From contig NZ_JAUCZH010000006.1 in NCBI RefSeq assembly GCF_030373185.1, positions 152,384-216,383 of the forward strand: 64,000 nt of DNA, read 5' to 3'. Below are positions 1-8,577 of the stretch, in pieces. The translations under genes and the position numbers were made by a program. Numbering within the stretch: the stretch's first letter is position 1; every line of letters begins with the position of its first letter. The stretch is from Tabrizicola sp. Lineage in GTDB: Bacteria; Pseudomonadota; Alphaproteobacteria; Rhodobacterales; Rhodobacteraceae. The notes under the pieces are model-generated. The model was not told the origin of the DNA. It saw only the letters and a program-made list of their open reading frames with translations, and searched no databases.

Positions 1-632
1 GGATGCTGGCGCTCAACGATGAGGCGCTTTCGCGCTTTGCCGCTACCGCTTGCGAAGGCGAGATCCGTCTGGGGGTGCCGCATGATGTGGTCTACCCCGC
101 GATCCCCGGAATTCTCAAGCGGATGGCGCAGGCCTGGCCCTGCCTGCGGATCAATTTGGTCTCCTCCTTCACCGTGCTGATGAAACAGGAGTTCGAGCGT
201 GGCGGCTTTGATGTGATTCTGACGACCGAGGAAACCCCCGATCCTGGGGCCGAGGTGCTGGGCCTTCGGCCTTTGGTCTGGGTTGGCGCGGTGGATGGCA
301 ACGCCTGGCAACGGCGGCCCTTGCGGCTGGGCTTCAAGGATACCTGCATCTTTCGCCCGCGCGCACAGGCCTTGCTGGATGCGGCGAATATTCCGTGGCA
401 ACTGGCCACCGGTGGCGAAAGCGAGCAGGCTGTCGAGGCAACCGTAGCCGCCGATCTTGCCGTGACCGCCCGGATGGCAGGCAGCATTCCCGATGGCACC
501 TGCGTCATTGCCACCGAAAACCAACTGCCGCCCCTGGGCGAGATGAAGCTGGCGCTCTACCGCGCCGACCGCCGGAAGGATGAGGCCATGGATATGCTGA
601 TGGCCGAGTTGCGCTGCGCCTACTGCTGCTGA
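1..632 (+). CDS. LysR-family transcriptional regulator, C-terminal part (cut by window edge)
   Basis: Only the effector-binding half is in the window; the reading frame is open to the left edge, so the N-terminal winged helix-turn-helix lies upstream. The visible ~209 residues look like a type-2 periplasmic-binding fold: a first strand with 'EIRLGVPHDVVYPAIPGIL' and a later stretch 'GFDVILTTEE', as in LysR co-inducer domains. The effector is not deducible. The stop overlaps the 3' end of the convergent oxidoreductase gene by 13 bp. Family call is fairly safe, the target genes are unknown. Confidence 0.8.
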   Translation, partial: MLALNDEALSRFAATACEGEIRLGVPHDVVYPAIPGILKRMAQAWPCLRINLVSSFTVLMKQEFERGGFDVILTTEETPDPGAEVLGLRPLVWVGAVDGNAWQRRPLRLGFKDTCIFRPRAQALLDAANIPWQLATGGESEQAVEATVAADLAVTARMAGSIPDGTCVIATENQLPPLGEMKLALYRADRRKDEAMDMLMAELRCAYCC

Positions 633-1591
633 TCCACCCGGATCACCACCTTGCCAGTCGCGCGGCGAGAGCGCAGCAGGTCGAGTCCTTCGGGGAAGGC
701 CTCGAACGGCAAGGTCTGGCCGATATGGGGCCGCAGCCCGCCTTCGGCCCGCCAACGCAGCAATTCGGCCATGCTTGCTGCCACAAGGGCAGGGGCGTGT
801 GTCTCATATCCGCCATACCAGAAGCCCGACACAGTCAGGTTCTTCACCAGAAGGACGTTTGCAGGAACCTGCGGCACCTGACCCGACGCAAACCCGATCG
901 CAAGGAGCCGGCCATCCGGCTTGCACGCGCGCAAGGCTTCGTCGAAGGCCGGGCCGCCTACGGCATCATAAACCACATCGACACCACCCAGCGATCGCAG
1001 CGCGTCCTTCAGTCCGGGGGCCTCGCTGTCGATCAGATGATCCGCCCCCGCCGCCTGCGCCACACGCAGCCGGTCCGCCCCCCGCGCCGAGGCGATGACA
1101 GTCGCCCCCAGCCGCTTGCCGATCTCCACCGCCGTCAACCCGACGCCACCCGCTGCCCCGGTAACGAACAGCGTCTCTCCCGGCTGCAAGCGCGCCTTGT
1201 AGCTCAGCGCCAGATGCGAGGTGCCATAGGCAATCGGAAATCCCGCCGCTTCGTCAAAGCCCATGGCGTCAGGCAGAGGTGACAGCCGGTCCGCCCGCAG
1301 GCACAGCCTTTCGGCCAGCGCCCCGGCACCGCAGACCCCAAGCACACGCGTGCCGGGTCGGGGGCCGGTCGTATGCGGCCCCAGCGCCTCGATCACGCCG
1401 GAGAATTCCATGCCCGGCACGAAAGGCAGCTTGGGGCGGACCTGATATTTCCCTTCGATCATCAGCAGGTCGGCGAAGTTCAGCCCCGCCGCCATGACGC
1501 GCACAAGTGCCTCGCCTTCTGCGGGAATCGGGTCATTCAGGACGCCAAGCTCTGGCTGGCCTCCAACGGTATTGATTTGCCATGCGCGCAT
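620..1591 (-). CDS. NADPH:quinone oxidoreductase / zinc-type alcohol dehydrogenase-like (MDR family)
   Basis: Medium-chain dehydrogenase/reductase of 323 residues. The N-terminal GroES-like domain is followed by a Rossmann domain with the nucleotide-binding motif GAAGGVG (residues ~145-151). The structural and catalytic zinc cysteines of true alcohol dehydrogenases are not apparent, which fits the quinone oxidoreductase (QOR) branch that reduces quinones or enones with NADPH in the cytosol. The start at 1591 (MRAWQINTVG) matches the family N-terminus; the frame stays open for 23 more codons upstream, but that part is not family-like. Substrate unknown. Confidence 0.85.
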   Translation of the reverse strand: MRAWQINTVGGQPELGVLNDPIPAEGEALVRVMAAGLNFADLLMIEGKYQVRPKLPFVPGMEFSGVIEALGPHTTGPRPGTRVLGVCGAGALAERLCLRADRLSPLPDAMGFDEAAGFPIAYGTSHLALSYKARLQPGETLFVTGAAGGVGLTAVEIGKRLGATVIASARGADRLRVAQAAGADHLIDSEAPGLKDALRSLGGVDVVYDAVGGPAFDEALRACKPDGRLLAIGFASGQVPQVPANVLLVKNLTVSGFWYGGYETHAPALVAASMAELLRWRAEGGLRPHIGQTLPFEAFPEGLDLLRSRRATGKVVIRVDQQQ

Positions 1592-1822
1592 GATTTTGCC
1601 CTGCCTTCCGCTTGTGCATTGCGTATATTGTTTTCGGTTTGCTGCACAGTCTATCGCCATTTGCCGGACTGTATCTTTTCACTTTGCGAAGATTTTTTGC
1701 TATTTTTGCATTTTGCAATGCAATATGGAACTCGCGCAAAAGGCGAGCGCAGCAAGGGGAAGGTTCGCAAAGGGTGTCGGCTCGAACAACCCCGCCGTGT
1801 CTTATTCACCTGTATAATTGAC

Positions 1823-1840
1823 CCTGTCGAAAAGGACAGG
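1823..1840 (+). promoter_or_regulatory. Inverted repeat CCTGTC-N6-GACAGG
   Basis: Perfect 6-bp arms around GAAAAG, followed by TTTT on the plus strand. It lies ~50 bp upstream of the sigma54-type -24 box. It could be an activator or repressor site for the downstream regulator gene, or a short terminator-like hairpin. Sequence alone does not decide. Confidence 0.35.
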
Positions 1841-1891
1841 TTTTGACCCGAGGTTGATTTTTCTCGGGATAACTTCTGAACTTTCCAGTTC

Positions 1892-1907
1892 TGGCACGAA
1901 ACTTGCT
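1892..1907 (+). promoter_or_regulatory. Sigma54 (RpoN)-type -24/-12 promoter
   Basis: The sequence TGGCACGAAACTTGCT matches the RpoN consensus TGGCAC-N5-TTGC exactly, with GG (1893-1894) and GC (1905-1906) separated by the required 10 bp. The expected transcription start is near 1918, about 33 bp before the ATG of the XRE regulator. Established: such promoters need RpoN and an enhancer-binding ATPase. Confidence 0.7.
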
Positions 1908-1950
1908 TGGATATCCATGAGGGGACTGAATACTGTAGTTGGAGTGAAGA

Positions 1951-2313
1951 ATGAAGCATCCCGTAGACGCACACGTCGGCAAGCGTATCCGCCATCGCCG
2001 CTGGATGGTGGGCATGACGCAGCAGCAGCTCGCCGACAAGGTGGGTATCAAATTCCAGCAGATCCAGAAATATGAGACCGGGATGAACCGGGTCAGCGCT
2101 TCGCGTCTTTGGGACGTCGCGGATGCGCTGGGCGTGTCGGTCTCGTTCTTCTTTGAGGGTCTTGCTGACGGTCAGGCCGCTGCGGCGCAGGCTCAGGGCG
2201 ACATGATGGCAGACAAAGAGGCTCTGGAACTCGTCCGGTCCTACTATGCCATCCCCGAAGCGCAGCGCCGCCGCCTGTTCGATCTGGCCCGGGTTCTGTC
2301 GGAAGCCGCCTGA
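1951..2313 (+). CDS. XRE/Cro-type helix-turn-helix transcriptional regulator
   Basis: A 120-residue protein with an N-terminal HTH_3 domain (about residues 8-62; helix-turn-helix around 'MTQQQLADKVGIKFQQIQKY'). A C-terminal helical tail follows, including 'ELVRSYYAIPEAQRRRLFDLARVL'. This architecture is widespread in alphaproteobacteria as a chromosomal regulator and is not specifically phage-like. An apparent sigma54 promoter precedes it. The downstream HisN-type gene begins ~75 bp later and may be co-transcribed. Target genes unknown. Confidence 0.85.
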   Translation: MKHPVDAHVGKRIRHRRWMVGMTQQQLADKVGIKFQQIQKYETGMNRVSASRLWDVADALGVSVSFFFEGLADGQAAAAQAQGDMMADKEALELVRSYYAIPEAQRRRLFDLARVLSEAA

Positions 2314-2391
2314 TCTTGACCTTCGCCCTGCGAGCCTTTAGCGCCCGCAGGGCAGGCTGCCTTTGCCTGCGATTGCGGGGAAGGGATGGCC

Positions 2392-3189
2392 ATGCGGGTT
2401 TCCAACGCCTTGGCGACCGAACTGGTCGCCACCGCGCATGAACTGGCCGATGTGGCGCGGGTGGCAACGCTGTCGTTCTTCCGTAGCCGCGATCTGGCCG
2501 CTGATACCAAGGAAAGCCACCGTTTTGACCCCGTGACGGCAGCCGACAGGCTGTCGGAAGAACGCATGCGTGCTGTCCTTGCGCGCCGCCGCCCGAATGA
2601 CGCGATCCTCGGCGAGGAATTCGGCCCCAAAGAAGGGACGTCAGGCCTGACCTGGGTGCTGGACCCCATTGATGGCACGCGTGGATACATGTCTGGCACG
2701 CCGACCTGGGGTGTCCTGATTTCGGTGCGCGATGCCGAAGGCCCGCTTTACGGCATCATTGACCAGCCCTACATCGGCGAGCGGTTCGAAGGTGGGCTTG
2801 GCCATGCCCGGATGCATGGCCCGATGGGCGAAAGCACCCTGTCGGTCCGCAGCCCGCGCCCTTTGTCACAGTCGATCCTTTTCTCCACCTTCCCCGAGGT
2901 TGGCACCCCCGACGAATCCGCTGCCTTCCGCCGCGTCGCGCCGAAGGCAAGGCTGGTGCGCTATGGCACCGACTGCTACGCCTACGCGTTGATCGCCGCC
3001 GGTCAGATCGACCTTGTGATCGAGGCGGGCTTGCAGGCCTATGACGTCCAGGCCCCGATCGCGGTGATCGAGGCCGCGGGTGGCATCGTGACCGACTGGC
3101 AGGGCCGCCCGGCCCATGACGGTGGCCGGATCCTCGCCGCCGCCAGCAAGGAATTGCATGCCGAAGTGGTGGCTCTTCTGAACGGCTGA
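2392..3189 (+). CDS. hisN: Histidinol-phosphatase, inositol monophosphatase (HisN) type
   Basis: IMPase-superfamily Mg2+-dependent phosphatase, 265 residues. Metal-site motifs are GEE (74-76), DPIDGT (91-96) and the late 'YDVQAPIAVIEAAGG'. The segment after DPIDGT reads RGYMSGTPTWGVLI, typical of the HisN branch, which removes phosphate from L-histidinol phosphate in histidine synthesis, rather than of SuhB (TTNF). ATG at 2392 is preferred over the in-frame ATG at 2386 because the GAAGGG Shine-Dalgarno sits 6 bp before it. Two other IMPase homologues occur in the window (34235, 53754), so substrate assignment is by motif only. Confidence 0.75.
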   Translation: MRVSNALATELVATAHELADVARVATLSFFRSRDLAADTKESHRFDPVTAADRLSEERMRAVLARRRPNDAILGEEFGPKEGTSGLTWVLDPIDGTRGYMSGTPTWGVLISVRDAEGPLYGIIDQPYIGERFEGGLGHARMHGPMGESTLSVRSPRPLSQSILFSTFPEVGTPDESAAFRRVAPKARLVRYGTDCYAYALIAAGQIDLVIEAGLQAYDVQAPIAVIEAAGGIVTDWQGRPAHDGGRILAAASKELHAEVVALLNG

Positions 3190-3420
3190 GCCCCACTATC
3201 GGTCTCGTTCGCTCTTTTCGGAAACACCCTGCGGGGAGGTCTGGGCAGACTCCCCACTTCAAACGCCTGGACTTCGGGTTTGCGTCTCCCACCCCGCGCC
3301 CACCTCTTGCCAGTGGGGCAAGGGCAGGCATAGACTGCGGTCGGCTGTCCGTGTCCTTCTCCCTTCTGACGGATTGCAGTGGTTTCCCCATGAAACCGAA
3401 GGGTGCGCAAAGGCTGCACC

Positions 3421-4761
3421 ATGTCTGACATTCTGATCCGAAATGCCGCCGCCGTGGTCACAATGAACCCCGGAAGGGCAGAACTTGCCGGGGCCGATAT
3501 CTTCCTGCGCGACGGGGTGATTCTTGCATTGGGCCACGGCCTGCCAGAAGCAAAGGCCGAAGTGATTGATGCCACGGGCTGCGTGGTGACGCCCGGGCTC
3601 GTGAACACCCACCACCACCTGTACCAGACCCTGACCCGCGCCGTACCCGGTGGGCAGGATGCTCTGCTTTTTGGCTGGCTGAAGACGCTTTACCCGATCT
3701 GGTCGCGCTTTGGACCTGATGAGATGTTTACCTCTGCGCAGGTCGGTCTGGCCGAACTGGCGCTGTCGGGCTGCACGCTGACCTCGGACCATCTCTACCT
3801 CTATCCCAACGGCGCACGGCTGGATGATACCATTGCGGCCGCGCAGGAAGTCGGCCTGCGCTTTCACCCCACCCGTGGTGCGATGAGCATTGGCGAAAGT
3901 GCCGGTGGTCTGCCGCCCGACGCGTTGGTGGAACGTGAACCGGCCATTCTTGACGACATGATCCGCGTGGTTGACCGGTTCCACGACTCCGGGCCCGGTG
4001 CGATGGTTCGGGTGGGCCTTGCCCCCTGTTCGCCCTTTTCGGTCAGCCGGGATCTGATGCGCGACGCGGCCCTTCTGGCGCGTGACAAGGGCGTGATGCT
4101 GCACACCCATCTGGCCGAGAACGATGAGGATATCGCCTATTCCCTCGCCCAGTTTGGCTGCCGTCCGGGGCAATATGCCGAAGATCTTGGCTGGACCGGC
4201 CCGGATGTCTGGCACGCACATTGCGTGAAGCTGGATAGTTCTGAAATTGAACTTTTCTCCCGCAGTCTGACGGGGGTAGCCCATTGCCCATGTTCGAATT
4301 GTAGACTCGGGTCCGGCATTGCCCCGGTCCGAGCCATGCGTAACGCAGGGGTCAAGGTGGGGCTTGGCGTTGATGGATCGGCCTCCAATGATGCCGGAAA
4401 CCTGATTGGTGAGGCGCGGATGGCCATGCTTTTGCAGCGGGTGTCCAACGGAGCTGATGCCATGTCCGCCCGTGAAGCGCTGGAGATTGCGACGCTTGGC
4501 GGCGCGCGGGTGCTTGGGCGTGATGATCTGGGGTCGCTCGAACCCGGCAAGCGCGCGGATCTGGCAATCTGGGATGTCTCGGGGATCGAGGCGGCCGGCA
4601 GTTGGGATCCGGTCGCCGCACTTGTGCTGTGCGGTCCGACCCGGGTGCGACACCTGATCGTCGAAGGGCGCCCGGTGGTGCGCGACGGCCAGATGGTAAC
4701 GCTGGACCTGCCGCGCGTGATCGAACGGCAGAACCGGCTCGCACAGGCCCTGGCCCGCTAG
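3421..4761 (+). CDS. 8-oxoguanine deaminase (amidohydrolase family)
   Basis: Amidohydrolase of 446 residues related to 8-oxoguanine deaminase and to proteins often labelled hydroxyatrazine hydrolase. Metal ligands visible are the HHH cluster (64-66, 'NTHHHLYQT'), His in 'HTHLAEND', His in 'WHAHCVKL' and Asp in 'GLGVDGSASND'. It would convert 8-oxoguanine to urate, detoxifying oxidised purine in the cytosol. Start chosen at the ATG with AAAGG 7 bp upstream. A guanine deaminase lies 430 bp downstream on the other strand, supporting a purine-salvage or catabolism context. Confidence 0.8.
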   Translation: MSDILIRNAAAVVTMNPGRAELAGADIFLRDGVILALGHGLPEAKAEVIDATGCVVTPGLVNTHHHLYQTLTRAVPGGQDALLFGWLKTLYPIWSRFGPDEMFTSAQVGLAELALSGCTLTSDHLYLYPNGARLDDTIAAAQEVGLRFHPTRGAMSIGESAGGLPPDALVEREPAILDDMIRVVDRFHDSGPGAMVRVGLAPCSPFSVSRDLMRDAALLARDKGVMLHTHLAENDEDIAYSLAQFGCRPGQYAEDLGWTGPDVWHAHCVKLDSSEIELFSRSLTGVAHCPCSNCRLGSGIAPVRAMRNAGVKVGLGVDGSASNDAGNLIGEARMAMLLQRVSNGADAMSAREALEIATLGGARVLGRDDLGSLEPGKRADLAIWDVSGIEAAGSWDPVAALVLCGPTRVRHLIVEGRPVVRDGQMVTLDLPRVIERQNRLAQALAR

Positions 4762-4841
4762 ACGCAAGCAATTCCCGCCCGCCGCACCCGGATCTAGCGG
4801 GCGCGCGGGCCTTGCGTTAGAAGGCTGGCAAGGAGACCCCG

Positions 4842-5159
4842 ATGGACCATAACTTCGAAGCCCAGCGACGCGAAACCTTTGACACCTTCCGCCAGTCGAA
4901 GGGCGTCAGCCTGCCGAAGACGGCGGTGATCGACTATGCCTTCTTCATCGAAGAACTGGATGCAAGCTGGCCAGCGCTGGAACGCGCCTTGCGGCTGGAG
5001 GGGTTCAACACCCGGCGCGCCAAGGACGGCGAGACGCTGATCGCGTCGATCGGGCCGATCCCGGTGACGGCCGAGGATATCTGGCACTACGAACGCATCG
5101 CCACATCCATCGCGCTGAAGCACGATTTCTATCCTGACGGCTGGGAACTGGCGGAGTAG
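4842..5159 (+). CDS. RraB-family protein (ribonuclease E inhibitor-like)
   Basis: A 105-residue acidic protein with the RraB/DUF1260 pattern: 'TFRQSKGVSLPKTAVIDYAFF' region at the start, a central 'RLEGFNTRRAKDGE' strand-turn and the C-terminal 'IALKHDFYPDGWELAE'. In E. coli RraB binds RNase E and alters mRNA decay; whether alphaproteobacterial members do so is not settled. Shine-Dalgarno AAGGAG lies 6-7 bp before the ATG. Confidence 0.75.
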   Translation: MDHNFEAQRRETFDTFRQSKGVSLPKTAVIDYAFFIEELDASWPALERALRLEGFNTRRAKDGETLIASIGPIPVTAEDIWHYERIATSIALKHDFYPDGWELAE

Positions 5160-5189
5160 GCGCGCGGGGTCAGCCCAGGAATCATCCTG

Positions 5190-6488
5190 TCAGGTACCGC
5201 CTCCGGAGGTTTCGGGCTCATGGCGCTTGCCGCCCAGCCAGACCGCTGACACCGCGCGGTCATCGCCCATCATGATCGTCGGGAACATGGCCTGCCACAG
5301 GTCATTCGCCCGCGCCGCGGCCTGTGCAATGGCAGGGGTCGAGGCCAGGTCGATCACCACCAGATCAGCCTCCATCCCCACGGCGATATTGCCGATCCGA
5401 CCTTCGCACCGCAGCGCCCGGGCAGAGCCCTGCGTTGCCAGCCACCAAAGCTGAGACGGATGCAGCGACTGGCCGCGCAATTGCGCCACCTCATAAGCCG
5501 CAGCCATCGTCCGCAGCATCGAAAACGAGGATCCACCCCCGGTATCGGTTGCAAGGCCCACCCGCAACTGCCGCGCAAGGCCCATGTCGAACAGGCCCGA
5601 GCCGATGAAGGTGTTCGAGGTCGGGCAATGGACAAGGCTTGCCCCGGCTTCCACCAACCGAGCCCGTTCGCGGTCGGTCAGGTGGATGGCGTGGCCGTAG
5701 ACAGCCCCTTCCCGCAACAGCCCTTGCGCCTCATAGGTATCCAGATAGTCGCGCGACTGGGGGAAAAGTTCCCGGACCCAGGCGATCTCGTCCGGCTGTT
5801 CGGAAAGATGGGTCTGCATCAGACAGTTCGGGTATTCACGCCAAAGCGCGCCAAGGGCGGCAAGCTGTTCGGGGGTTGAGGTTGGCGAAAACCGGGGTGT
5901 GATCACATAAGACAGTCGGTCCACCCCATGCCACTGTTCCAGAAGGCGCTTGCTGTCGTCATAGGCCGATTGCGCGGTATCGCGCAGGCCTTCGGGGGCG
6001 TTGCGGTCCATGCAGGTCTTTCCGGCAAAGACCCGCATCCCCCGGGTCTGTGCCGCCGCAAAGATCGCGTCCACGCTTTCGGGGTGGATCGTGGCATAGC
6101 TGCAAACCGTGGTCGTGCCACGCGCCAAAACCAGATCAAGATAGCGCGCCGCGATGTCATCGGCATAGGCGCGGTCGGCAAAGCGCATTTCCTCTGGGAA
6201 GGTGTAGGTGTTCAGCCAATCGATAAGCCGCTTGCCCCAAGAGGCGATGATGGCGGTCTGCGGGTAATGCACATGGGCATCGATGAAGCCCGCCGAGATC
6301 AGCCGCCGACCATAGTCATGCACCGTTGCCATGGGAAAGCGGGCGCGCAGATCCGCTGCCTCGCCCAAGGCGGCGATGCGCCCCTGATCCACCAGCACCG
6401 CGCCATGTTCCATCGTTTGCGCAGCATCGTCGCTTGCAAACGGGTCACCCTGAAAACGGATCACCTGCCCCAGAAGAAGATCGGCCAT
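5190..6488 (-). CDS. guaD: Guanine deaminase
   Basis: Zinc amidohydrolase converting guanine to xanthine plus ammonia, 432 residues. Metal ligands are seen in 'DAHVHYPQ' (His72, His74), 'QTHLSEQPDE', 'YGHAIHLTD' and 'LATDTGGGSSFSM', all characteristic of GuaD. The chosen ATG (6488) has AGGGAC about 7 bp upstream; an ATG two codons earlier (6494) is also possible. The frame is open farther upstream, but that part does not resemble the family. The gene is divergent from mgtE. Confidence 0.88.
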   Translation of the reverse strand: MADLLLGQVIRFQGDPFASDDAAQTMEHGAVLVDQGRIAALGEAADLRARFPMATVHDYGRRLISAGFIDAHVHYPQTAIIASWGKRLIDWLNTYTFPEEMRFADRAYADDIAARYLDLVLARGTTTVCSYATIHPESVDAIFAAAQTRGMRVFAGKTCMDRNAPEGLRDTAQSAYDDSKRLLEQWHGVDRLSYVITPRFSPTSTPEQLAALGALWREYPNCLMQTHLSEQPDEIAWVRELFPQSRDYLDTYEAQGLLREGAVYGHAIHLTDRERARLVEAGASLVHCPTSNTFIGSGLFDMGLARQLRVGLATDTGGGSSFSMLRTMAAAYEVAQLRGQSLHPSQLWWLATQGSARALRCEGRIGNIAVGMEADLVVIDLASTPAIAQAAARANDLWQAMFPTIMMGDDRAVSAVWLGGKRHEPETSGGGT

Positions 6489-6557
6489 CACCATGTCCCT
6501 GTTCTTGCCGCTGTAACCTACGACCTTTAGGGGCAGGGGTAAATTTGCCTCTGGCCC

Positions 6558-6574
6558 CTGTTTCCTTGAAACAG
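6558..6574. promoter_or_regulatory. Perfect palindrome CTGTTTC-N3-GAAACAG
   Basis: Seven-base arms with a 3-base centre, 38 bp upstream of the mgtE ATG and 69 bp upstream of guaD. The position in a divergent promoter region suggests an operator, but it could also form a leader hairpin. No known regulator consensus was recognised. Confidence 0.4.
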
Positions 6575-6611
6575 CTTTCGCTAAGGTCGCGGCAATCGGT
6601 TTGGAGGCGGA

Positions 6612-7982
6612 ATGGCGGAACATCTGGCGGACCCGGAAGACGAAACGCTGGATCAGGACCGTATTGACGCGGTGCTGCGCGCCGTCTCGACCGAGGACCG
6701 TTCAGGCCTCGACGCGCTGTTGGAACCGCTGCACGCCGCCGACATCGCCGACCTCTTGGAGCAGATCGGCGGGGCGGATCGGCGCGCGCTGCTGGCGCTT
6801 TGGTCGCATGAGATCGACGGGGACATCCTGTCTGAAATCTCGGACGCGATCCGCGAAGAGGTGATCGAAAGCCTGCCGCCCGAGGTTTTGGCCCATGCGG
6901 TGCGCGATCTTGAATCCGACGATGTGGTCGACATCCTTGAAGACCTGGACCCGCCGCAGCAGGGCCTGATCCTGAACGCGCTGGAAGATGCGGACCGCCT
7001 TGCCGTGGAACAGGCGATGGCATACCCGGAATATTCCGCGGGCCGCTTGATGCAGCGCGAAACGGTGGTCGCACCAGAGCACTGGACCGTGGGTGAGGCG
7101 ATCGATTTCCTGCGCGCTGCGGACCATCTGCCGGACCAGTTCTACCATGTGATCCTGGTTGATCCGCGGATGGAGCCTCAGGGCTATGTCACTCTGGGTC
7201 GCTTGCTGTCGTCGCGCCGGGACGTGGCCTTGCGCGACATCACCGAGGACAGTTTCCGCACCATCGAGGCGGCAGAGCCCGAGGCCGATGTGGCCTATGT
7301 GTTCAACCAGTACCACCTGATTTCCTGCCCTGTTGTCGATGCGGGCGGTCGCCTGGTCGGCGTGATCACCATCGATGACGCGATGAACGTGCTGGATGAG
7401 GAACACCAGGAGGACATGCTGCGTCTGGCCGGTGTGGGCGACGAAAGTTCGATTTCCGACCGGGTACTCGAGACGACGCGGCAGCGGTTGCCATGGCTGT
7501 TCGTGAACCTGCTGACGGCGATTCTGGCGAGTATGGTGATCGCACAGTTCGAGGATGCGATTGCCCGGCTGGTAGCGCTTGCGGTGCTGATGCCAATTGT
7601 CGCCTCGATGGGCGGTAATGCGGCGACGCAGTCGCTGACCGTTGCGGTCAGGGCCTTGGCTACTCGTGATCTGACCGGGGCCAACGTCGGTCGGGTGATC
7701 TGGCGTGAGACGGCTGTAGGGCTGTTGAACGGGGTGTTCTTCGCGGTGGTAATGGGGTTGGTCAGTTGGATCTGGTTTGGTGATCCGACGTTGGGAATGG
7801 TGATCGCGGCGGCGATGGTGGTCAATCTGGTGGTGGCCGGAATGGCGGGCATCCTGGTGCCGGTGATGATGGAGCGGGCAGGAGTGGACCCGGCGCTCGC
7901 CTCGGGGACATTTGTCACGACGGTGACGGATGTGGTCGGGTTCTTCGTGTTCCTGAGCCTGGCAGCGATGGTGCTTTTATGA
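6612..7982 (+). CDS. mgtE: Magnesium transporter MgtE
   Basis: A 456-residue inner-membrane Mg2+ channel. It has an N-terminal helical, acidic MgtE_N domain (~1-125), a CBS-domain pair (~130-255, e.g. 'LISCPVVDAGGRLVGVITIDDA') and a C-terminal five-helix membrane domain (from ~285) with the conserved 'LMPIVASMGGNAATQSLTV' signature of the pore. GGAGG lies 4 bp before the ATG. Its stop overlaps the start of the cyclo-ligase gene by 4 bp (ATGA type), implying translational coupling. Confidence 0.93.
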   Translation: MAEHLADPEDETLDQDRIDAVLRAVSTEDRSGLDALLEPLHAADIADLLEQIGGADRRALLALWSHEIDGDILSEISDAIREEVIESLPPEVLAHAVRDLESDDVVDILEDLDPPQQGLILNALEDADRLAVEQAMAYPEYSAGRLMQRETVVAPEHWTVGEAIDFLRAADHLPDQFYHVILVDPRMEPQGYVTLGRLLSSRRDVALRDITEDSFRTIEAAEPEADVAYVFNQYHLISCPVVDAGGRLVGVITIDDAMNVLDEEHQEDMLRLAGVGDESSISDRVLETTRQRLPWLFVNLLTAILASMVIAQFEDAIARLVALAVLMPIVASMGGNAATQSLTVAVRALATRDLTGANVGRVIWRETAVGLLNGVFFAVVMGLVSWIWFGDPTLGMVIAAAMVVNLVVAGMAGILVPVMMERAGVDPALASGTFVTTVTDVVGFFVFLSLAAMVLL

Positions 7983-8524
7983 ACGATATCAAATCTATGG
8001 CACGAGAGGCTGCCTTTGCCGCGCGCAAGGCCGCCTTTGCGGCGGGGCAGGGCCAGGCGGCAGAGATTCTCGCGGATTACCTGGCGGGGCAGGGGGGGCG
8101 GGTGCTTGCGGGCTACATGCCGATGCGGACCGAGATTGATCCCTTGCCCGCCATGGCCGCGCATCAGGGGCCGGTGGGCGTGCCTGTGATCATCGGCAAG
8201 GCGCAACCCCTGCGGTTTCGCGAATGGTCCCCCGGCGCAAAGATGGTGGAAGGCGCGTTCAAGGCGCTGATCCCGGAGGAAGGCGTCTGGGTGGAACCGG
8301 AGGTGCTGATCGTGCCGCTTCTGGCGTTTGACGCGCGCGGCTACCGGCTGGGCTATGGCGGAGGCTTTTATGACCGCACACTGGAAGGTTTGCGCGCCTC
8401 GGGGCCGGTGCTGGCGGTGGGCTTTGCCTTTTCGGCGCAAGAGGTTGCTCAGGTGCCGATCGATGCGACAGATCAGCGACTTGATGCGATTGTCACGGAA
8501 AAGGGCGTCACGCTTTTCAGCTGA
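7979..8524 (+). CDS. 5-formyltetrahydrofolate cyclo-ligase
   Basis: A 181-residue ATP-dependent enzyme that converts 5-formyl-THF to 5,10-methenyl-THF. The basic N-terminal region has repeated 'ARKAAFAAGQGQ' residues. The family signature 'GYRLGYGGGFYDRTLEGL' (phosphate/Mg2+ site) lies near residues 120-137. It starts inside the last codon of mgtE (4-bp overlap), so the two form an operon. Confidence 0.9.
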   Translation: MNDIKSMAREAAFAARKAAFAAGQGQAAEILADYLAGQGGRVLAGYMPMRTEIDPLPAMAAHQGPVGVPVIIGKAQPLRFREWSPGAKMVEGAFKALIPEEGVWVEPEVLIVPLLAFDARGYRLGYGGGFYDRTLEGLRASGPVLAVGFAFSAQEVAQVPIDATDQRLDAIVTEKGVTLFS

Positions 8525-8530
8525 CGCCCT
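8502..8530 (+). terminator. Hairpin at the end of the cyclo-ligase gene
   Basis: Nine-base perfect arms AGGGCGTCA / TGACGCCCT around an 11-base loop, spanning the stop codon. No strong T-run follows (GTTGTCC), so it is either a weak terminator or an mRNA-stabilising 3' hairpin between convergent genes. Confidence 0.5.
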
Positions 8531-8577
8531 GTTGTCCCTCGCCGGATTGTTCCGCAGCGATTGGCCAGACCGGCCCG

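Larger units (their letters stand above)
1592..1950. other. Intergenic region with promoter elements
   Basis: About 360 bp between the divergent oxidoreductase and XRE regulator genes, clearly AT-richer than the flanking coding DNA. It holds a sigma54-type promoter at 1892-1907 and a perfect inverted repeat at 1823-1840, listed separately. I see no convincing small gene. Confidence 0.6.

Noticed and set aside
3259..4767. 502-codon open frame on the minus strand
   Set aside because: Antisense to the 8-oxoguanine deaminase gene, with no family motifs.
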